A DNA stretch of 64,000 nucleotides, from contig DASUEU010000027.1 in assembly GCA_036274895.1 (NCBI GenBank), forward strand, positions 248,001 through 312,000. The letters are read 5' to 3'. Under the pieces are notes generated by a model. It was not told the origin of the DNA and made no database searches. It was given only the letters and a program-made list of their open reading frames with translations. The DNA comes from CALMKX01 sp036274895 (GTDB lineage: Bacteria; Acidobacteriota; Thermoanaerobaculia; Multivoradales; SZUA-115). Shown one piece after another: positions 39,252-47,129 of this stretch; the first letter of the stretch is position 1; every line of letters begins with the position of its first letter. The translations under genes and the position numbers were made by a program.

Positions 39252-39671
39252 TCAAGCCACCAGGTAGACGCTCGCCCGGATCTGCAGCCGCGCCCGGGGC
39301 TCGAAGCCACTCCCCACCAGGGCGAACGAGCTCGAGCCGGCCATGATCGGCAGGACCACCCAGCCGTCGAAGCTGTCGCCGCCGGCATAAGGCGGCACCA
39401 CGGGCTCAATCTCCGCCAGCTTGATCCAGTGCGACTCCTCGGGATCGAAGCAGGCGCGAAGCTCGACGTAGGCGCGGTCCAGGTCGATGGTCTTCTGGCC
39501 CGATGGGTGCCAGAGCGAGACGACGAAGCGAGCCTCGTCGTAGGTGGACGTCGTCACGAATGCATCGCCTCCCGCCACCAGCGGGAAGGAGAAGGAGCCG
39601 TTGGTGTCGGTGGCGAAAATCTCCGGCGTCGAGTCGAAGAGGATGTGTCGAGGGGGGGTCGGGGTGCTCAT
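39252..39671 (-). CDS. Conserved-looking protein of unknown function
   Basis: A 139-residue protein without signal peptide or membrane segment. It is rich in beta-forming stretches (SFSFPLVAGGDAFVTTS, EARFVVSLWHPSGQKTIDLD, FDGWVVLPIMAGSSSFALVG, ARLQIRASVYLVA), suggesting a compact beta-sandwich or barrel. No family is recognised. Its ATG overlaps the stop of eda (ATGA) and the next gene apgM follows after 13 bases, so it is made together with two sugar-acid/glycolytic enzymes. A role with them is possible but not shown. Confidence 0.6.
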   Translation of the reverse strand: MSTPTPPRHILFDSTPEIFATDTNGSFSFPLVAGGDAFVTTSTYDEARFVVSLWHPSGQKTIDLDRAYVELRACFDPEESHWIKLAEIEPVVPPYAGGDSFDGWVVLPIMAGSSSFALVGSGFEPRARLQIRASVYLVA

Positions 39672-40321
39672 CGGGTCTCCTGACCGCGGGCGAAGGCGAG
39701 GGCGCGAGCCACCTGCTCGCGCACACTGCCCGTTCCGGCGCCCAGCAAAGGCGCTCCCATGCCGAAAGCGCTGGCACCGGCTCGCCGGTAGGCGGGGATC
39801 TCGTCGACCGGAAAACCGCCGGCCGCGAGCATCGGGACGTCACCGAGGGGCTGACGGACCGTTTGCAGGTAGTCGGCGCCGCCAATCGGCGGCAGAGGAT
39901 ACACCTTGATCAGGTGCGCGCCCAGCTCCCAGGCCGACACGATCTCGGAGGGGGTCAGGGCGCCGGCGATCCAGAACAGGCCGGTGCCGGCCACGGCGGC
40001 CGCCAGGGAAGGCGAGACGTTGGGCGAAACCAGGAACTCCGCGTTCGCGCCGTGGGCGCGGGAGACCCGCTGTTCCGTAGTGACCGTGCCCATGCCGATC
40101 CAGGGGGGGCCCTGGGCGCCGCGGCCGGCGATCAGTTCTTCGACCAGGTGAGGCGCGTCCGGCACGGTGAAGGTGATTTCGACCAGCGCCAAACCGGCTT
40201 CGATGAGCTCGATGGCCTGCTGGCGGGCGGTTTCGAAGCTCGCCGTCCGCACCACCCCCACCACCGGGGAACGGGCCAAGCTGTCCGCCACGGCGAGCGC
40301 GAGAGGAGCCGTTTCTGTCAT
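39668..40321 (-). CDS. eda: KDPG/KHG aldolase
   Basis: A class I aldolase of 217 residues that cleaves 2-keto-3-deoxy-6-phosphogluconate to pyruvate and glyceraldehyde 3-phosphate, and related keto acids. SPVVGVVRT begins the barrel, Glu48 (LVEITFTVPDA) is the general acid/base, GMGTVTTEQ and FLVSPNVSPSL follow, and the Schiff-base Lys is Lys139 (GAHLIKVYPLPPIGG). The usual KxFPA motif reads KVYPL. A TGN-extended -10-like element lies 9 bases before the start, so it probably heads the operon eda - unknown - apgM - macrodomain - argS. It is divergent from the small secreted-peptide gene. Confidence 0.9.
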   Translation of the reverse strand: MTETAPLALAVADSLARSPVVGVVRTASFETARQQAIELIEAGLALVEITFTVPDAPHLVEELIAGRGAQGPPWIGMGTVTTEQRVSRAHGANAEFLVSPNVSPSLAAAVAGTGLFWIAGALTPSEIVSAWELGAHLIKVYPLPPIGGADYLQTVRQPLGDVPMLAAGGFPVDEIPAYRRAGASAFGMGAPLLGAGTGSVREQVARALAFARGQETR

Positions 40322-40330
40322 TCGGCCGGA

Positions 40331-40339
40331 AGTCTATCA
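40331..40339 (-). promoter_or_regulatory. Extended -10-like element of the eda operon
   Basis: On the minus strand it reads TGATAGACT (TGN plus TANNNT), ending 9 bases before the ATG at 40321. There is no Shine-Dalgarno sequence in the gap, so the eda message would be leaderless. No matching -35 at 17 bases was found. Confidence 0.5.
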
Positions 40340-40472
40340 CCCCGATCTCGAATCTCTTGTCCCCAAAGAGCCTGTGTCGGAACTCCTACTTAAGGGAAAG
40401 CGATGCGGATCGTACCGGCGGCGGCACCCGGGCCTTCCGCTGACCCCGTCGCCCCACACAAGGAGATAAATC

Positions 40473-40760
40473 ATGAATACGAAATTCTGTCGTGCCATGA
40501 CGGCTTCGCTGTTGCTCATCACCCTCGTCGCGGCTTTCGCTTCGGTTCCGGCCCAGGCGGCTCCGCCGCCCCGGCCGAGCAGTGACGAGCCAGCCTCGGC
40601 GCTCGCTTTGATCGAGACCCTGATCGATCGACTGACCGCGTGGGTGGGCAGCTCCCTGGGCTTCGCGGTGGACGCCTCGGCCACCCCGGATCCGGACCCC
40701 ATCCCGCCGGCCGACGACGACGCGGGCTTCGGCTGGGATCCCAACGGCCGGATCCTCTGA
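40473..40760 (+). CDS. Small secreted peptide precursor
   Basis: A 95-residue protein with a strong signal peptide (MNTKFCRAMTASLLLITLVA, cleavage expected after AQA at about 27-29). The mature part is about 65 residues: a Pro-rich start, an amphipathic helix (ASALALIETLIDRLTAWVGS), then an acidic, Pro/Asp-rich tail ending GFGWDPNGRIL. No family is recognised. The ribosome binding site AAGGAG, 7 bases upstream, is one of the strongest in the window, suggesting high expression. A perfect hairpin follows the gene. Downstream, on the same strand, lie a sigma-like and a zinc-finger/TPR gene. It could be a signal, a toxin or an envelope peptide, which is inference. Confidence 0.7.
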   Translation: MNTKFCRAMTASLLLITLVAAFASVPAQAAPPPRPSSDEPASALALIETLIDRLTAWVGSSLGFAVDASATPDPDPIPPADDDAGFGWDPNGRIL

Positions 40761-40780
40761 GCCCCGTGGCAGCGCACCGA

Positions 40781-40807
40781 GGCGTGGCTCCGCGATGGGG
40801 CCACGCC
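40781..40807 (+). terminator. Hairpin after the small peptide gene
   Basis: GGCGTGGC (40781-40788) and GCCACGCC (40800-40807) form a perfect 8-bp stem with an 11-base loop, followed by GTTTC. It is likely to end or attenuate the peptide transcript before the sigma-like gene. Confidence 0.55.
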
Positions 40808-40901
40808 GTTTCACTGCGCTCTCGTGCTGCCCAGAGAGAGCACCGATAGAGTCTCGCGCCTGACAGCTTTTTTCGAAGTACACAGCCGGGACGGAGCGAG
40901 G

Positions 40902-40907
40902 TACAAT
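40902..40907 (+). promoter_or_regulatory. -10-like hexamer at the start of the sigma-like gene
   Basis: TACAAT overlaps the first possible ATG (40906) and ends 10 bases before the in-frame ATG at 40918. If it is a real -10, transcription begins near 40914 and the protein would start at 40918 from a leaderless message. Confidence 0.4.
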
Positions 40908-41304
40908 GCGCCGAGAAATGAGCTTCCCCTCCAAGTCCGACCTGGCATCTCCCGGCACCCTGGCGGAGCTCAGGGGCTCCGTCGAGACTGAGCTGCGAGC
41001 CCTGCTCGCCCGCTTCCACATTCCCCAGCGCGATGCCGAGGAGCTGCTCGAGCGGTCGCTGGTCGAGGGCCTCTACAAGACCGAGAGCCCCTTCGACTTC
41101 ACCCGCCACGTGCAGGTGTCTCTCGAAGCGCGGTGCCGCGGCTACTGGGACAACCGGCGCCTGACCCCCGCGGCTGGCCTGACCTCTCGCCTCTCCGTGC
41201 TCGACGACGCTGCCGCTTCCGATCACCTGGGCGCCATCTCCGACAATTCATCCGGACGCCTGCTGCGCTTCCTGGGCGCGCTGCGCGGGCCGAGGACCAC
41301 TTGA
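40906..41304 (+). CDS. Sigma-70 region-2-like protein without region 4
   Basis: A 132-residue protein (128 if the ATG at 40918 is used). The central segment LRALLARFHIPQRDAEELLERSLVEGLYKTESPFDFTRHVQVSLEARCRGYWDNRR follows the order of an ECF sigma region 2: an 'ipp.dAeDllqe.l' helix, then a 'w.yl...a.n.c..yWr.rr' helix. The rest, about 45 residues, is Ala/Ser/Leu-rich and too short for a DNA-binding region 4. The similarity is by pattern only. It abuts the zinc-finger/TPR gene with no gap, an arrangement resembling sigma and anti-sigma pairs. It could be a truncated sigma factor, an adaptor, or unrelated. Confidence 0.55.
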   Translation: MRREMSFPSKSDLASPGTLAELRGSVETELRALLARFHIPQRDAEELLERSLVEGLYKTESPFDFTRHVQVSLEARCRGYWDNRRLTPAAGLTSRLSVLDDAAASDHLGAISDNSSGRLLRFLGALRGPRTT

Positions 41305-42693
41305 ATGGCCGAGCGCCATCCCGACACCGAGCAGTGGTCTCGCCTGATCGCCGGGGAGGTGCAGAGCCGAGAGGCGACGCGCCTGGCCTGGCATCTGCGG
41401 CACTGCGAGGCTTGCCAGCAGGGCGTGGCCGCGCTCGCGGACGGGGAGCGACTCCTGAGCTCGCTCCTGGGCTCGGAGCCTGCCCCGGAGGTCCCGGCGG
41501 CTGCCGAGGCTCCGGAGTACGACGACATCATCACCCGCACCTACGACGCCCTGCTGCGCCGGGAGGCCGACCTCGAGCGCGACCGCTCTTTGGCCCCTCT
41601 GCTCTTCGAGGACCTGATGCGCCACCCCCTCGGACGCCAGAAGGTGCTGGTGCTCAACACCACTCGCTACCGCAGCTGGGGCCTGATCGAGATGCTCCTG
41701 GCGCGTACTGCCTCGGCCTGGTTCGAGGCTCCCGTCGAGGCCCTCGAGCACGCCGAGGTGGCCCTGCTGCTAGCCGAGAGCCTCGACTCTTTGGATTACG
41801 GCGAAGGTCTGCTCAACGACCTGATGGCCCGCTGCTGGGTGTACCTGGGAAACTCGCGGCGCATCGCCTCCGACTTCCGGGGTGCGGAGGAGGCCTTCGC
41901 GAAGGCCGACGCGTTGCTGGCCATCGGCACCGACGATCCTCTCGAGCGCGGCAACTTCCTGCGCATCCACGCCTCGCTGCTGCGTGATCAGCGACGGTGG
42001 GCCGAGTGCCGCGCGACCTTGGAGAAGGCCGTCGCGATCTACCAAAAGGTGGGTGATCCCCACCTCGCCGGCAAGACCCTGCTGAGCTTCGCCGCCCTGC
42101 AGGTGGAGGAGGGCGAGGCGGACGAGCTGGTGGCCACCTTGCGCGAGGCCCAGAGCTTGATCGAGCCGGGGCGAGAGCCACACCTCGAGTTCGGGATCCA
42201 GTACAACCTGATCACCGCCCTGGTGAACGCGGAGCGCTTCATCGAGGCCCGCACCGTGCTGGCGAAGAGCCGTGACCTCCTCACTCGGCAGGCCACGGAC
42301 TCGGACCGGCGCCGGCTGCTCTGGCTCCAGGGCGTCGTGGCCCGTGGCCTGGGTCAGCTCGAATCGGCCGAGGCCTACCTGCTGCGGGCTCGCGAGCAGT
42401 ACGCCGGGTTGGGCTTGAGCGCCGACGCCGCCCTGGTCTCCCTCGACTTGGCGATGGTCTTCCTCCAGCAGGGCAAGAGCGCCGAGGTCAGGCGCATCGC
42501 CCAGGAAGTGCTGCCGATCTTCCAGACCCTCGAGATCGAGCGCGAGGCCCTGGCCGCGGTGCTGATCTTCCGCGAGGCGGCGGACGCCGAGCGGCTGACC
42601 CTCGGCATCCTGCGAGAGGTCTCCCGCCGGCTGGCCGGTGCTCGCGAGCAAGGGATCAGCGAAGAGCGCCGCGAGAGCCTGGGCAGCCAGTAG
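41305..42693 (+). CDS. Zinc-finger (anti-sigma type) protein with TPR repeats
   Basis: A 462-residue protein. Residues 1-45 match the zf-HC2 anti-sigma finger: WSRLIAGEVQSREATRLAWHLRHCEACQQG with His30, Cys34 and Cys37 (HxxxCxxC). A Glu/Ala/Pro linker follows, then from about 90 to 440 a row of TPR-like helices (LMARCWVYLGNSRRIASDFRGAEEAFAKAD, LLRDQRRWAECRATLEKAVAIYQKVGD, LLWLQGVVARGLGQLESAEAYLLRAREQY). No membrane segment is present. It directly follows the sigma-like gene, so it may hold that protein until a signal is sensed through the TPR part. This is inference from layout. Confidence 0.75.
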   Translation: MAERHPDTEQWSRLIAGEVQSREATRLAWHLRHCEACQQGVAALADGERLLSSLLGSEPAPEVPAAAEAPEYDDIITRTYDALLRREADLERDRSLAPLLFEDLMRHPLGRQKVLVLNTTRYRSWGLIEMLLARTASAWFEAPVEALEHAEVALLLAESLDSLDYGEGLLNDLMARCWVYLGNSRRIASDFRGAEEAFAKADALLAIGTDDPLERGNFLRIHASLLRDQRRWAECRATLEKAVAIYQKVGDPHLAGKTLLSFAALQVEEGEADELVATLREAQSLIEPGREPHLEFGIQYNLITALVNAERFIEARTVLAKSRDLLTRQATDSDRRRLLWLQGVVARGLGQLESAEAYLLRAREQYAGLGLSADAALVSLDLAMVFLQQGKSAEVRRIAQEVLPIFQTLEIEREALAAVLIFREAADAERLTLGILREVSRRLAGAREQGISEERRESLGSQ

Positions 42694-42698
42694 GACCC

Positions 42699-43430
42699 TC
42701 ACTTCACCGCCCGCGCCGCCCGCCGGCAGATCCCCCGCAGCAGGGTCACTTCCCGCTCGGTCAGCTGCGCCCGGGCCGCCAGCGCCCTCAGGTCGGCGAG
42801 CACGCCGAGGAACGTGGTGTCGCGGGCGAAGCCGATCTGCTCGAGCAGGGGAACCAGCTGGCCGAAGAGCCCCTCGACCGCCTCCTGACGGGCGGGTGGC
42901 GGTGCCTGGGGTGAGGGGACGGCCGGCGTGCTGGCCAGGAAGACCTCGTAGGCCAGCACGAGAACGGCCTGGGAGAGGTTCAGCGTGCCGTAGCCGGCAG
43001 TGGCAGGAATGGTGACCAGGGTGGTGGCGAGAGTGAGCTCCTCGGCGGTGAGGCCGCTCGCCTCCGGGCCAAAGACCAGGGCCGCCGGCGCGGTGCCGGC
43101 CCCGTTGATCTCGGTGGCCAGCTCCCGTGGCGTCCGCCAGGGGCGCTCGGGGGCTCGCCCGCGGCCGGAGGTGGTCGCCGCCACGTAGCGGAAAGGGGCC
43201 AGGGCCTCGGCGACGCTCCCAGCCCGTTCGGCATGCTCGAGCACCCAGCCGGCATGGACGGCCCGCGCCCGGGCCACCTCCCCGATGGCGGTGGCCGGCT
43301 CCACCAGGATCAGCCGCGAGAGCCCCATGTTGGCCATGGCCCGCGCCACCGCCCCCACGTTGCCTTCCTCTCGGGGTCGAACCAGGACGATCGCAGGCCG
43401 AGCGACCTCGCCCGCGGGAGGTTCGCTCAC
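42699..43430 (-). CDS. trmJ: TrmJ-like tRNA (Cm32/Um32) 2'-O-methyltransferase
   Basis: A SPOUT methyltransferase of 243 residues. Motifs are IVLVRPREEGNVGAVARAMANMGLSRLILVEP at the N-terminus, ALVFGPEASGLTAEEL (knot motif 2) and GYGTLNLSQAVLVLAYEVFLA (motif 3), the SpoU/TrmH signature with TrmJ-like spacing. A C-terminal helical extension (EQIGFARDTTFLGVLADLRALAARAQLTEREVTLLRGICRR) matches the TrmJ dimerisation region. The start is GTG at 43430, with GAGGAGG five bases upstream. The 3' end meets the converging TPR gene after 5 bases. Confidence 0.88.
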   Translation of the reverse strand: MSEPPAGEVARPAIVLVRPREEGNVGAVARAMANMGLSRLILVEPATAIGEVARARAVHAGWVLEHAERAGSVAEALAPFRYVAATTSGRGRAPERPWRTPRELATEINGAGTAPAALVFGPEASGLTAEELTLATTLVTIPATAGYGTLNLSQAVLVLAYEVFLASTPAVPSPQAPPPARQEAVEGLFGQLVPLLEQIGFARDTTFLGVLADLRALAARAQLTEREVTLLRGICRRAARAVK

Positions 43431-43501
43431 GCCGCCCTCCTCGGCTTGACAGCTCCGGGGCCGGCAGTTAGCTTTCGCTCGAGCTCGGAGGCTCCACTTC
43501 C

Positions 43502-43795
43502 ATGCGTGCTTACCTGATCTTCACCGGCAACGGGCCGGTCCTCGCCCTGTCCACCTTCCCTAAGCTCACCGACGAGAGGCTGCTCGAGAAGCTCCGCTAC
43601 AAGGGCATCGAGCGATTCCTCGCCTACGAGGTGGCCCTTCCCATCGTCCGTGAGCGCTACGAGCACACCTTCCCCCGGGTGGCGGCCGAGCTCGAAGGCG
43701 CCGTGGACATGCGGATCCTCGACTTCAACGGCCACCAGATCATGGCCAACTTCTCGCTCGAGCAGCTGGGCGATCCGATCAAGTTCGGCACCTAG
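43502..43795 (+). CDS. Small conserved cytosolic protein of unknown function
   Basis: A 97-residue soluble protein opening MRAYLIFTGNGPVLALSTFP and continuing LTDERLLEKLRYKGIERFLAYEVALPIVRERYEHTF, ending FNGHQIMANFSLEQLGDPIKFG. I recall similar short proteins in Deltaproteobacteria and Acidobacteriota, but no function is known. The ATG has GGAGG ten bases upstream. It converges with maf and overlaps it by 4 bases. It stands alone on its strand between two minus-strand genes, so it is probably transcribed singly. A TAGCTT further upstream is too distant to call a promoter. Confidence 0.7.
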   Translation: MRAYLIFTGNGPVLALSTFPKLTDERLLEKLRYKGIERFLAYEVALPIVRERYEHTFPRVAAELEGAVDMRILDFNGHQIMANFSLEQLGDPIKFGT

Positions 43796-44415
43796 CGCCC
43801 GAGCGTCACGGTCCGCTTAAGGCCGAAGGCGAGCAAGTCGTAGCCGAGCTGGCGGAACAGGCGCCAGGTGGCCGGTATCGGCAGGCCGACGACGTTGGTG
43901 TAGTTGCCCTCGACCTCTTCGACGAAGAGACTGCCCAGGCCCTGGATGGCATAGCTGCCGGCCTTGTCCATCGGCTCGCCGGTGGCGACGTACCAGGCGA
44001 TCTCGCCCGGCGTCAGGGGGGCGATGCGCACCGAGGAACGCTCGACGGTGGAGGCCAGCCGATCACCATCGGGAGCGAAGAGAGCGACCCCGGTCAGCAC
44101 CACGTGGAGGCGCCCGGCGAGGCGCCCGAGCATGGCCCGGGCGTCGGCTTCGTCCTCGGGCTTGCCGAGGATCTCGCCGTCCAGCACCACGGTGGTGTCG
44201 GCGGCGAGCACCAGCTCTCCGGCCGTGGCGCGGGCGGCGGCTTTCTCGCAGGCCAGGCGCTCGACGTAGGTCGAGGGCACCTCGTCGGCCCGCGGAGTCT
44301 CGTCGAGGTGGACCGGGCGGACGGTGAAGTCGAGGTCGAGAGATGCCAGCAGCTCGCGCCGGCGCGGGGAGCCAGAGGCGAGCACGAGGGAGGGGCGAGG
44401 CCGGTCGATGGTCAT
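43792..44415 (-). CDS. maf: Maf-family nucleoside triphosphate pyrophosphatase
   Basis: A 207-residue protein that hydrolyses non-canonical or excess nucleoside triphosphates (dTTP/UTP or m7GTP type). It begins with the family signature LVLASGSPRRRELLASLDLDF, continues YVERLACEKAAA, VLAADTTVVLDGEILGKPEDEADARAMLGRLAGR, and ends with GSYAIQGLGSLFVEEVEGNYTNVVGLPI, the conserved Maf tail. The start ATG lies 4 bases after the stop of the VWA/GWxTD gene, so it is probably the last member of that operon. The YhdE rather than YceF substrate type is suggested by QGxG...EGNYTNVVGLP. Confidence 0.95.
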   Translation of the reverse strand: MTIDRPRPSLVLASGSPRRRELLASLDLDFTVRPVHLDETPRADEVPSTYVERLACEKAAARATAGELVLAADTTVVLDGEILGKPEDEADARAMLGRLAGRLHVVLTGVALFAPDGDRLASTVERSSVRIAPLTPGEIAWYVATGEPMDKAGSYAIQGLGSLFVEEVEGNYTNVVGLPIPATWRLFRQLGYDLLAFGLKRTVTLGR

Positions 44416-44419
44416 CCGG

Positions 44420-46903
44420 TCAGGGATAGTAACCCCGCATGGTCTTCGCCTCGAGCCCAGGGTCGCTGAGGCGCACCTCGACCTCCCGGAACTTGCTCTC
44501 GCGACCGGCGTTGGTCGACTGGTAGGCGATCAGGTACTGGGCTCGCAGCTCGGTCTCGATGGTGCGGTAGACGCGGGTCAGCTCCTTGACATCGTCCACG
44601 AAGAAGGACAGACCGCCCGTTTCCCTGGCCAGCCGGCCGAGCTTCTGGCGGATCTCGTTCTGGCTGGTCGGGAGGGCGAGACCGATGGTGTAGACCGCCA
44701 CGCCGGTGCGGTGGGCGTAGTCCACCATGTCCTCGTAGCGATAGCGGCTGGAGACGTCCTCGCCGTCGGAGAGCAAGATGACGGCCTTCTTGCCGGCGAT
44801 GCCGCTGGCGTAGAAGAGCGAATAGATGACGGCGTCGTAGAGGGCCGTATCGCCTTCGGCACGGATGCCCGCGACGCCTTCGGCGAGCAGGACGGGATCC
44901 GACGTGAAGCGGGCCGCCACCGTCGGTCGCTCGCTGAAAGTGATCACCGCGCCCTGGTCCCGGGGGCCGAGGACGGTGCGGAAGAATTCCACGGCCGCCG
45001 CGACGGCATCGGAGAGCTCCTCGGTCATCGAGGAGGAGGTGTCGAGCAGCACCACCGCGTGCACGGGCTGATCGCGCACTCGCTCGAACCGCCGGACCTG
45101 TTGCGGCACCCCATCCTCGAGCACCTGGAAGCGGTCGGCGGCGAGGTCCTCGACCGGTCTGCCCTTGCGGTCGGTGACCGTGGTGTAGAGCTCGACCAGG
45201 TGGACGGCGATGGTGTCGGCCGGTCCCTCGGTGTTGACCACCACCGCATCCTCGACCTGGCCGCCTTGCTCGAGGTGGGCCACGGCGCGGACGATGCCGA
45301 CGCTGCCCGGCGGCTCGACCAGCAGGGGATGGGCGAAGGGGGGCTGGTAGAGGGTCGCGGCCAGGGCCTCGTTCCAGTAAACCTCGACGCGTTCCAGCCG
45401 TTCGCCCTCCGGCACTTCGACGATCGCTCGCGCAGGGACGCTGGCGCCGTAGGTGACCCTGCTGCGTGGCTCGAGCAGGCGGATCCCGAAGCGATGGGGG
45501 CCGCCGTTGACCAGAACCTCGTCCACCGCCAGCTCGCGACCGGCGGCATCGAGGGCCACCGCCCGCACCTTGCGCACCCGGGGCGCCGCCCCGAGGTCGA
45601 GCTCCACGCTGTAGGGCGGCGCCGCCTTGGTCAGGGCCGGCTTGCCGTCGAGCTCGAAGCGCACCCGCGCCACCCCCGCGCCCACCGCCATCGCCTCGAA
45701 GCGGAACCGGCCGGTCAGCAGCCGCGGCGGCGGCGCGAGCAGGGAGAGGGTGGCCTCACCACGGGCCAGCCCGGCGTTGGCCTCCGCCAGCCGATCGGCG
45801 CCGGCAGCCGGTGGCGCAGGAGCCTCCGTCGGGGCCGGCGGCGGCTCGGTCGCCAGGCGGGCTGCCAGAGCTTCGGGCCCGGGCACCTGGATCGCCCGCT
45901 CCTCGAGAAAGAACGCCCGGCGCTCCAGATCCTCGACCTTGAGCACCAGGCGGTAGTCCCCGGGCCGTAGCTGGCGCTGGAAGACCAGGGGTGCCTCGGC
46001 CCCGACGCGGTCGGTGGGCCGCACCTGATAGCGGTAGCGGAAGCGTTCGAAGAGCTCCTCCCCTCGGAGCACCTCACCATCGAGCACGTAGTAGCCGTCG
46101 GCGGGCACGAAGATCAGGCCCTGGACGACCGTGCGGCTCTGGAAGCGGCCGGGAAAGGCCAGCTCGAGGCGGGCGGGGAAGGCCGCGGCACCCTCCGGCA
46201 CGGTGGTCGAGCGCGCGGTGAAGGCCTGGAGCCACTCCACCCCCGGGCGCGGCAGGAAGCCGGGCCGGGCTTCGAGCCGCTGCCACTCGACGGCGCTCGA
46301 CAGCCCGGCGACGATGTCGCTCGAACGAGGGCAATGGTCCTCGATGCGCTCGAGCAGGCTTTCGGGGCGGTCGAGCTGCGAGCCCGACCAGCCGGCGAGG
46401 ACCTCGAGACCTTGGCTGGGGGCCCACAGACGGTAGGGGCCCTTGCGGGAGCCCGTGGTCGAGACGAAGACCAGGGCGAAGGACTCCCGGATGCGGTCGG
46501 TGCGCGAATAGAACCAGATCTCGAGAGGCCGTAGCAGCTCGGAGCACGCCGCCTCGACCACCTGCTCGGGCTGGCCGTTGAGCAACAGCAGCCGGGCTCG
46601 CTCGTCGGTCAAGCCGCCGAAGCGTTCACGGGCCTGGGCGAGCCGCTCCTTCCAGCTCTCCTCGAGCTCGTTTCTCGCCGTTTCGCGATGGGGATCGCGC
46701 ACCTGCCAGAAGGCGCGGATGAAGGCGTCGCGCTGGTAGTCGCGGGCGAGGCCGAGGAAGACCTCGCGCTCGGCCTCAGAGATCAGGGGGGCGACCTCGT
46801 CGAGAAAGGTCTGGTGGCGCGGCGCCAGGGGTGGTGCGGCCGCGAGCAGAAGCAAGGCAAGGAGGACGCAGCAGGCTGCGCCCCTACTCTCGATCTCCCT
46901 CAT
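44420..46903 (-). CDS. Secreted GWxTD-like / VWA-domain protein (acidobacterial VWFA-related type), copy 1
   Basis: An 827-residue protein. A signal peptide (CCVLLALLLLAAAPPLA) is followed by a GWxTD-like region (AEREVFLGLARDYQRDAFIRAFWQVRDP, then LLLNGQPEQVV and LEIWFYSR). Middle beta-sandwich repeats follow (VRKVRAVALDAAGRELAVDEV). The C-terminal VWA domain has the metal site DTSSS at 621-625, LLSDGEDVSSRYRYEDMVDYA and a final MRGYYP that closes the acidobacterial VWFA-related domain. Such proteins are thought to be exported and to bind partners through the VWA metal site; no function is established. Its start overlaps the xseB stop by 20 bases. It is a paralogue of the gene at 53226-55856. 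Confidence 0.85.
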   Translation of the reverse strand: MREIESRGAACCVLLALLLLAAAPPLAPRHQTFLDEVAPLISEAEREVFLGLARDYQRDAFIRAFWQVRDPHRETARNELEESWKERLAQARERFGGLTDERARLLLLNGQPEQVVEAACSELLRPLEIWFYSRTDRIRESFALVFVSTTGSRKGPYRLWAPSQGLEVLAGWSGSQLDRPESLLERIEDHCPRSSDIVAGLSSAVEWQRLEARPGFLPRPGVEWLQAFTARSTTVPEGAAAFPARLELAFPGRFQSRTVVQGLIFVPADGYYVLDGEVLRGEELFERFRYRYQVRPTDRVGAEAPLVFQRQLRPGDYRLVLKVEDLERRAFFLEERAIQVPGPEALAARLATEPPPAPTEAPAPPAAGADRLAEANAGLARGEATLSLLAPPPRLLTGRFRFEAMAVGAGVARVRFELDGKPALTKAAPPYSVELDLGAAPRVRKVRAVALDAAGRELAVDEVLVNGGPHRFGIRLLEPRSRVTYGASVPARAIVEVPEGERLERVEVYWNEALAATLYQPPFAHPLLVEPPGSVGIVRAVAHLEQGGQVEDAVVVNTEGPADTIAVHLVELYTTVTDRKGRPVEDLAADRFQVLEDGVPQQVRRFERVRDQPVHAVVLLDTSSSMTEELSDAVAAAVEFFRTVLGPRDQGAVITFSERPTVAARFTSDPVLLAEGVAGIRAEGDTALYDAVIYSLFYASGIAGKKAVILLSDGEDVSSRYRYEDMVDYAHRTGVAVYTIGLALPTSQNEIRQKLGRLARETGGLSFFVDDVKELTRVYRTIETELRAQYLIAYQSTNAGRESKFREVEVRLSDPGLEAKTMRGYYP

Positions 46904-47129
46904 CGTTGCGCTCGAGACTTTGCACGATCTGAGCCACTTCCACTTCGGCCTTGCGGACCTTGGCCCGCGCCCGCTCGAGCAGGACCGTGGCCCGTTCCAG
47001 CTCGGTGGCCAGCTGGTCGATGTCGATCTGCTCGCCCTCGATGCGACCGAGAATCTGCTCCAGCTCGTCGATGGTCTCGCCGAAGCTCGGCTCCGGCTCG
47101 GCTGCGCTGCCCTCGTTCTCGTCGCTCAT
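46884..47129 (-). CDS. xseB: Exodeoxyribonuclease VII small subunit
   Basis: An 81-residue protein matching XseB: SFGETIDELEQILGRIEGEQIDIDQLATELERATVLLERAR and a terminal coiled-coil helix with KAEVEVAQIV. XseB subunits wrap the XseA subunit to form exonuclease VII, which degrades single-stranded DNA. An acidic N-terminal tail (MSDENEGSAAEPEP) precedes the core. The start overlaps the xseA stop (ATGA) and the 3' end overlaps the VWA/GWxTD gene, so all three are translationally linked. Confidence 0.94.
   Translation of the reverse strand: MSDENEGSAAEPEPSFGETIDELEQILGRIEGEQIDIDQLATELERATVLLERARAKVRKAEVEVAQIVQSLERNDEGDRE

Noticed and set aside
44426..44431. TACTAT before maf as a -10 element
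   Set aside because: It lies in the coding end of the VWA gene and encodes the conserved Tyr-Tyr of the RGYYP ending, so the sequence is explained by protein constraint.
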